Shown here: positions 57,627-64,000 of the stretch, piece by piece | Layout of the letters: the number at the start of each line of letters is the position of its first letter | Numbering within the stretch: position 1 is the first letter of the stretch | Assembly: GCA_038373865.1 (NCBI GenBank) | Contig: JAXGGA010005185.1 | Coordinates: forward strand, 16,495 to 80,494 | DNA: 64,000 bases | Source of the DNA: Uloborus plumipes | Taxonomy: Eukaryota > Arthropoda > Arachnida > Araneae > Uloboridae | Reading direction: 5' to 3' | Notes under the pieces: generated by a model | Database searches by the model: none | Seen by the model: only the letters and a program-made list of their open reading frames with translations | What the model was told of the DNA's origin: nothing | Made by a program: the position numbers and the translations under genes

Positions 57627-57845
57627 TTTTAATGTGTACCGGGCATCTTGTCTGGCGGTCGGATAAATCTGACAGCTGATGGGAAGGTTGCGAGCTGGAA
57701 TCGCTGCTCGGACTTGGGTGCACTTTCTCCCTCCTGTCCTTGAACTTTCCATGAAAAAATGTATTGTTCTCCTATGAAAGATTGCTAACCCTGTACACGG
57801 GTCCTTCTGACATGTGTGTACTTTGAAAGTGGACTTCACACTAAA
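57627..57845 (+). repeat. Possible tRNA-like SINE
   Basis: A GC-richer block of about 215 bp has a weak A-box-like tggcggtcggataaat, then ggttgcgagctggaatc in place of a B box, followed by gggtgcactttctccctcc and a distal part with gtacacgggtccttctgaca. The layout recalls arthropod tRNA-derived SINEs, but the B box is poor and no flanking direct repeat was found. Confidence 0.3.
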
Positions 57846-60682
57846 TTAGTGAGCAGTTGAAAAAGTGAAGCAACGACCGAATTGCCAACATATTGTCTAA
57901 TCTTCTATCGTACGGCCTTTCTCGCATTTGCGCATGTCTGAGGTCTGTTCTGATTTTCTCAAAATATGGGGAAAAAGCAAAGTAACATTCAACAGGAAGT
58001 AAGAAAATAAAGGACCGGCAAGTGCGTCTCCTTAACCTATCACCCCTTTTTCAAATAAAAGCATTCGTGACTGACAGGCGCGGAATTCATAGATAGACAG
58101 TAGCTTTTACAAGACGACAACAACGGCTTAGATAGGTTTATAAAAAGCTGGTTTCTAAGGTATGAGTATTGTTTTATTCTTAAGCAGGAATACAAGCAAT
58201 TTCTGCGACATTTATAACTGTATGAACGTAATTATGTGTCTGTGTCACGTAAGACAGATTTTATATTAATTTTAGACAGGGTTAATTTTGAGCACGGAAA
58301 CACAAATGATTAAATAAAGTAAGATGTTTTTCAGTTTGAGGAAATAAATTCGGTATTGTTTTCTTTTGCATACTTTATTTCTTTTTACTTAAGTCACATC
58401 TTGCTTTTAAAATTCGGTTCAGTTCTTGAAAAATATATTTGAGCCAAAGACAATCAAAAAACTAAGCGTAGTATTGAAAAATTTGTCGCGTTTAGTTTTA
58501 GGAAATTTTCGATTCTTATTTACTATTATTGTTTTTATTTATTAATTTATTTATTTTTGATAAGAAGGCTGCAATACATTTTTCATCTGAGTAATAGGAT
58601 GTCACAACTTGGACGGTAAAGATCCTTTAATTTGAAAAAAAAAAAAAAAAAACACAATCATGTAAAACTTCACCTGGAAAAGCTGGTGTAATCATATTTT
58701 TAAGCAATATTGTTTAAATGAGACAACATTTCAACAACACGTTATTTATAGCTACTGAATTTCATTAAACTTAATTGCTAATTAAGTTTATTCCGCGCAT
58801 TGTGTGATGTTCACTATAAGAATTGGTATGATTTATTACCTACCGATCATAACCTGTGAAAACGCGAGTAAATTCAAGATACATATTTTTACTTTCGAAA
58901 TATCTTGCAAACATTTCAGAAAAGCTTTTTACTCAATTTGTCTGTATCATTCTATTGCGAATGACATGCATCAAGGAAAAACAGACCTGCACCTTATTTC
59001 AAACTGACGCATAATTTCAACTCTTGAAGATTACATACGTCAAATGTTATTTGTTGTTTATCAAATAGATCTAGCGAAATATTCAGTAAATGTGATTTCT
59101 GACACAATTCAGCGTGCCGTTTGATTGAATTCATCTCAAGGAAAAAATGTTCGTCGTACGAATTGTTTATGTGTGAACCAAATATGTTTTGTATAAAATA
59201 ATTCATGGCATAGGCAAATTATTTTTTGTTGTCTTTCCAGCTTTATTTTGCTTTGTCAAAAGTATTTGGGATAAAAATTTCGAAACCTTTTTTTCTTTTT
59301 ATGTAAAAAGATATTGAGTAAGGCATTGTATGAAGGGATAGGATGGTTTTTTTTAAGTAATTGAACGCACTATTTTTATTAATATTATTTTAAATTTTCC
59401 GAACGTTTGATTGAATTTTTTGGTATTAGCATTTCCTTTGTAAAAAGTAAATAAATAACTAATATCGGGGAGGGTGGTTGCGGGTATCTATTGGAAATGA
59501 AATCTTAAAAGTACATAATATTTTGTTTTTCTTCGAATTTCGTAATTGAAAATTAGTTGTAGTATTAAGAATTAAAGTTTTACAATTTCTAAATTTTAAA
59601 TACAATAGAACCCTGCAATTCTGAACAACTTTTATTCAAAACTCCGGTAAACCATCATCGATTATTTTTCTTTTCTGCTCTTTTTTTTTCGAAAAATACA
59701 ACGACAAAGTTTCAAAAATACTAAAAAAACTTAATTGTGTTTTGATAAATAGGACTTTATTTATGTAGTATAATTTTGCACATTGTAAAGAAACTAATCC
59801 GATAACTTACGAACCACATTAACTTTTGCATTCATAGAATGTATATTTTAATTAGACATCATACAGGACCACATTCATGAAAAATTTAATAAATACCTCT
59901 GTACGTATAAAGTAAATTAAGTCTTTCAACGTTTTATCATACAAAAATGGCAGATTACAGCAATTATTTATAATAAAAGTATACTATATTTTTAAAATAC
60001 GTATTTGTTTGCTAATGATTGCACATGTAATTTTATTTTTTTTAAAAAGGCTATTCAAGGCACCATTTGAAAGATTTATTTCTAATGACTAATATTAGCT
60101 GAACAATTATATTTTATTCTCAGAAAAAAATTGTAAATGGCTTTATGTTATAAAGCATTAATATAGAATCACTTTAACAGTGACTCTATATTAAAATCAT
60201 TAATATAGAGTCACTCTAACAGTGACCGACATAATTATGGAACGTATGGCCGCACGCTGGTATGCTGCATGCACTCAAAGCCAGACACTGACAAATACAA
60301 AAACATTTACAATATATTACGTAAAGATTATTTCAAACAACATTGAAAACTGTCGTTGAACTTGGCAGTCGGTAGCTATATTACATGCGGGGCATGGTTA
60401 ACGCACCAGCCGCCGGTCTGTCTATATAGCGGTTCTATTTTTCGTAAGGCCGTCATTTTTGATCGAATTTTTTATTACTAAGGTTACCAGAGATCTAAAA
60501 CAGATGAAGCGTCGGCCTTTCTTTACCAAAAAGTGTCTTTATTTGTGACGCCATACGAGACTTTTTTCGAGGTTATACGAGTATTTTCTGCCCCATCTCC
60601 TTTTTTTTTCGCGTATTCTATTAATAACAGTGATTTGAAGTAGTACTTTTGATGGAAGGAAAAACTCTCATTATATGGGTGC
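57846..60682. other. Unannotated AT-rich DNA
   Basis: Noted: a perfect hairpin aaacttaatt-gct-aattaagttt near 58767-58789; a pogo-like end tacaatagaaccctgcaatt near 59602; and a duplicated block attaatatagartcactytaacagtgac at about 60160 and 60201. Nothing else could be supported. Confidence 0.45.
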
Positions 60683-60910
60683 CCTGGAAAAAATGAATGT
60701 TGTTTTTACAGTATAAAACAGCTAATTTTATAGTAATAAACTGTAAAATTGATAACTTTACAGTACTAATCTGTACAACGGCTTACTTTATAGAAATATA
60801 CTGTAAAATTTCGAGTTTTGCAGCTTCTTACTGCGCATGTTACCCTTTTAAATTGGAACCTAGGCTGCCAGTATTATATTGTAAAAACAACAGTTTCAAT
60901 TTTTGTAATG
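60683..60910. mobile_element. MITE of the CACTG-AAAAAATGAA family, copy 3
   Basis: It runs from cctggaaaaaatgaatgttg to gtttcaatttttgtaatg with the shared interior (cagtataaaacagctaattt, gcatgttacccttttaaatt, gccagtattatattgtaaaa). At 228 bp it is the shortest copy, consistent with a monomer of the 386-bp dimeric copy 1. A 74-codon frame inside is a by-product. Confidence 0.7.
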
Positions 60911-62006
60911 TGTTTATATAATTCTTGCTTATTATCGTACTCTCTACTTCCCCTATAAGTTTGTACACTGCGTTCGTGGATAGAAATCGCATGAATAAAG
61001 GCTGTTTCAGGTTGTAAAAGCAGTGTCATTTTCGGACGTAGGAGAAGAAAATATATATAATTGCTGCAATCTTTACATTATTATGCATTATTCGAGCGAA
61101 TATCATCTACTATAAGAATTATAATACCTAACAAAAATGAGAAAATATAGCAATTTTCTGACGTACATAATTAAAGCTTAATACAATAAATTTACGTAAT
61201 ATTTATTTATTTATTTTGGTTTAAGTCTATTACGCAAGCTAGTCCAACAAACGTACTATATAATTTGTAGCTTTGAACGAAGCTTTAAAACACTTAAAAA
61301 GAACCCTGTTCTATAATTCAGCGTAAAATATTCTTTAAGTTTTAATATAAAAAGGATTTAAGCTTTGAAAGAAAACGACCACAGAAAATGTGGCTCAACT
61401 CTTTTCGTTCTTTTTTAAAGCTTTGGTCTGGAACGCAGTTAATCCTTTATTAGAATGGTTGGTAAGCATGTACACTTTTAAATCCATTAGTAGAACCCCA
61501 AGGAAAAAAAAAGAACTAAATTGTGTATCTCCAAACGCCAATAATTTTACCTTTCTTTTATAAAACGAATTTTAGTTAAGGATTAAGAAACTTATTCTTC
61601 CTGCCTTTATCGTCAAGCTCTTGTAAAAGAAAAAAATATATATATATATTTGATTCTCTAAAGGAACTATTTAAGGCAATGTGTTTTAAATGATTAACAT
61701 AGTGATAATTCCATAACATGTTTAACGATATAGTTTCAAAAAAGCTTTTTTTCTCTCTAGAAAACTTTTGTGGCAAATCTAAATGCATGCGTTTTAGGAT
61801 TTAATGTTTACTTATTCGCTTGTTTTATTCCTTTACATTTTCAATATAATAATTACAGTGTAAATACTTGAAATCAACAGTGGTAATGCATTTAAAAAAA
61901 AACATACAGTTCTAGTGTTTAAAATGCTGGCTAAATAATAATTTCGTTAAAAAGAAAAGAATGCGTTTTTGAAATCGTAACTTTAAGCCGTAGCTTTGAT
62001 ACATAT
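60911..62006. other. Unannotated AT-rich DNA
   Basis: No element or gene recognised. Confidence 0.5.
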
Positions 62007-64000
62007 GGGTCATTCCATGTCAAGTGTGCGAGGCGTCCCCACTCGACCCCCTCCGATTTTGATGAAAATTTTTTTTGGATGTACATATGAGACTTGCATG
62101 AAACCATACCAAGTTATAGCTCCATAAGCCCTATGGTTCAGATAGTAAAACTTATTTTATAAAGGCCTCTTTTTCGTGTCTTGAAAAAGTCACGAAAGTC
62201 GTCAAGTTTGTACTTTTATTGCTCGCGACCTAAAACGATTATCAGGCTCAAATTTGGTGATTCCAATCACTGTTTAGGTTAGAATAGCCTACTTCTGAAA
62301 CAAAAGCTCAATGCACTGTAGATTTTTTGTAATTTGCTGCCAAAGTTGGTAAAAAATCGTATTTTGTCAACTTTTGACCATAGGTTATCAGCTTGTATTT
62401 TCCTAGAGAATGACTTTCTGAAGCTAATTCTTTCCTTGTTTGTAGCCTGATAGTTCGTCCGAAAAGTGTGCAAGTGGCATCTTGATAGCTCAAATAATTG
62501 TTCAATTATGCGAGTTGAAATTCCAGTCAAAATTTCTTTTTCTCAATTTTGTCTCAATTTCAAAGAGCAATATCTCAAAAGGGTCATCTTGAATTTCAAT
62601 TTTCTTTACATCATTGGAAAGAGCACACTTTTCTTAACTAAAAGCGTTGTTCTTATTTTTGAGACAAACCAGTTTCAAGGGGATATTGCAGATCAAAAAT
62701 GTGTACGTTATTCCACGTGAAATCATAGAAAAAGAGATATATACCTTAAAAGTTCATGTCAATTTGTTTTATTTATATTTACAGGAGCTATTGTACTTAT
62801 GTTCTGATGAAAAAAACACTTTTTAGATATTTTTGAACTTTAGTTTTTGTGTGTACATCCGTAAAAACTCAAGAAATGGCAAAAAAATGAAAATTCGTTT
62901 TTAACAAAAAGAATTATCTTTTTATCGCTGCTATAAGAGCTTGAGACTTTTAGTATGTGTTATTTTAAAGCTCTTGAAGTAGAATTCGGGATGTTATCTC
63001 ACTTGGCAAGGTTTTAGGTCATTAATATTTCAAAGTCATAAAAAGAATTTTCCCATTTTTCATCATTTTTCTTTGTGGGCAAATTGCAATCATAGGCTGA
63101 ATATCCAGACACATCCTCGGCAATATAAAGAATGAATTTTCAATTACTACTTATCATATTTTCAATTACTATTGTTATCATTTACATGAAGGAAATAATT
63201 GCAATATTCAATTCAATTCTATCGAAAACATTCGTTATTGCTTTTTAGAATAATGACTTTGCAGTCCCATTATACATATTTTTTATCATATACACATCAT
63301 ATTAATTGTTTTATATATTTATTTATCTCATTTATTGATCATTTTTATTTTTATTTTTTTGAAAAAGGAAACAATGCTGTTTATGACCTTAAAATATTAA
63401 TGACACCTTGCAAAGTGACATATCATAACCTTGCAAAGCGACATAAGTACAATAGCTCCTGTAAATTTTAATAGAACAAATTGACATCAACTTTTGAGGT
63501 CTAATGTCTTTTTTTCTTTGATTTCACGTTGAATGACGTACATATTTTTGACCTGCAATAACCCTTGAAACTAGTTTGTCTCAAAAATAAAAATAACGTG
63601 TTTTAGTTAAGAAAAGTGTGTTCTTTCCAATGATGTAAAGAAAATTCAAATCCAAGATGACCCTTTTGAGATATTGCCCTTTGAAATTGAGACAAAATTG
63701 AGAAAAAAGAAATTTAACTGGAGTTTCAACCCGCATAATTCAGCAATTATTTGAGCTATCGAGATGCCACTTGCACATCTTTCGGAAGAACTATCAGGCT
63801 ATAAACGAGGAAAGAATTAGCTTCAGAAAGTCATTCTCTCAGCAGATACAAGCTGTTAACGTATGATCAAAATTTACCAAAATACGATTTTTTACCAACT
63901 TTGGCAGCAAATTGCAAAAAATCTACAGTGTATGGAGCTTTTGTTGCACAAGTAGACTATTCTACCCTAAACAGTGATCAGAATTCCCAAATTTGAGCCA
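62007..64000. mobile_element. Long foldback element, cut by the window end
   Basis: The presumed left end is GGGTCATTCCATGTCAAGTG. From 62243 the sequence pairs with the last bases of the window (left aggctcaaatttggtgattc; right end reversed tggctcaaatttgggaattc), and the pairing continues inward over about 550 bp to about 62800 and 63435, then with gaps to 63044 and 63370. The centre is near 63200. Both arms share the mirrored frames seen at 62279-62720. The right terminus lies outside, so the target duplication cannot be read. Confidence 0.75.

Overview
This is AT-rich animal nuclear DNA in which I can support no intact host gene, exon series, tRNA or rRNA gene. What can be recognised is almost all transposable element (TE). 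The superfamilies present (hAT, Tc1/mariner, IS630-type mariner, pogo/Tigger, piggyBac, Helitron, a tRNA-derived SINE), the long foldback elements and the many microsatellites suggest an arthropod, perhaps a chelicerate such as a spider. That guess rests on TE content only. Nearly every protein remnant is broken, so this is probably an intergenic or very large intronic TE graveyard.

Layout. 2.06-3.05 kb: internally deleted piggyBac at TTAA. 3.45-5.98 kb: a hAT-like element that is almost one giant palindrome, with the 3' end of its gene present in both orientations. 11.5-11.9 kb: a TA-flanked MITE. 12.8-17.3 kb: a foldback element carrying a decayed HEEADT-type TE gene, interrupted by a second foldback element at a TA. 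20.0-23.4 kb: a hAT MITE, then a three-level nest (MITE > TIR element with tandem repeats > SINE). 23.5-27.95 kb: a deeper nest in which a hAT element with BED-finger and dimerisation remnants holds a Helitron (itself holding a mariner derivative) and a pogo element.

29.4 kb: second SINE. 30.7-31.4 kb: Tc1-type pseudogene. 32.4-33.15 kb: hAT MITE and a perfect-looking foldback. 35.4-37.0 kb: Helitron 3' part with a strict 72-bp tandem array and 54-bp GC-rich repeats. 40.0-40.8 kb: two hAT-like non-autonomous elements. 42.6-45.1 kb: diverged relative of the 3.45-kb element with a second copy of the 14.3-kb foldback nested in it. 46.3-47.6 kb: foldback whose ends share their first bases with the pogo element. 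49.7 kb: compound GT/GA microsatellite. 51.1-53.9 kb: foldback, interleaved inverted repeats and a Tc1 element split by a hAT MITE. 54.8-55.4 kb: two hammerhead-ribozyme-like repeats in tandem, separated by a hAT MITE. 62.0-64.0 kb: another long foldback, cut by the window edge.

Most notable: (1) two tandem hammerhead-like motifs, plus a decayed third elsewhere, all altered at the same core region; (2) at least six independent foldback or palindromic elements from different families; (3) nests whose target-site duplications allow the order of insertion to be read. Coordinates of element ends with named target duplications are read from the sequence. Family names come from protein motifs and end sequences I recognise and were not checked by any search.
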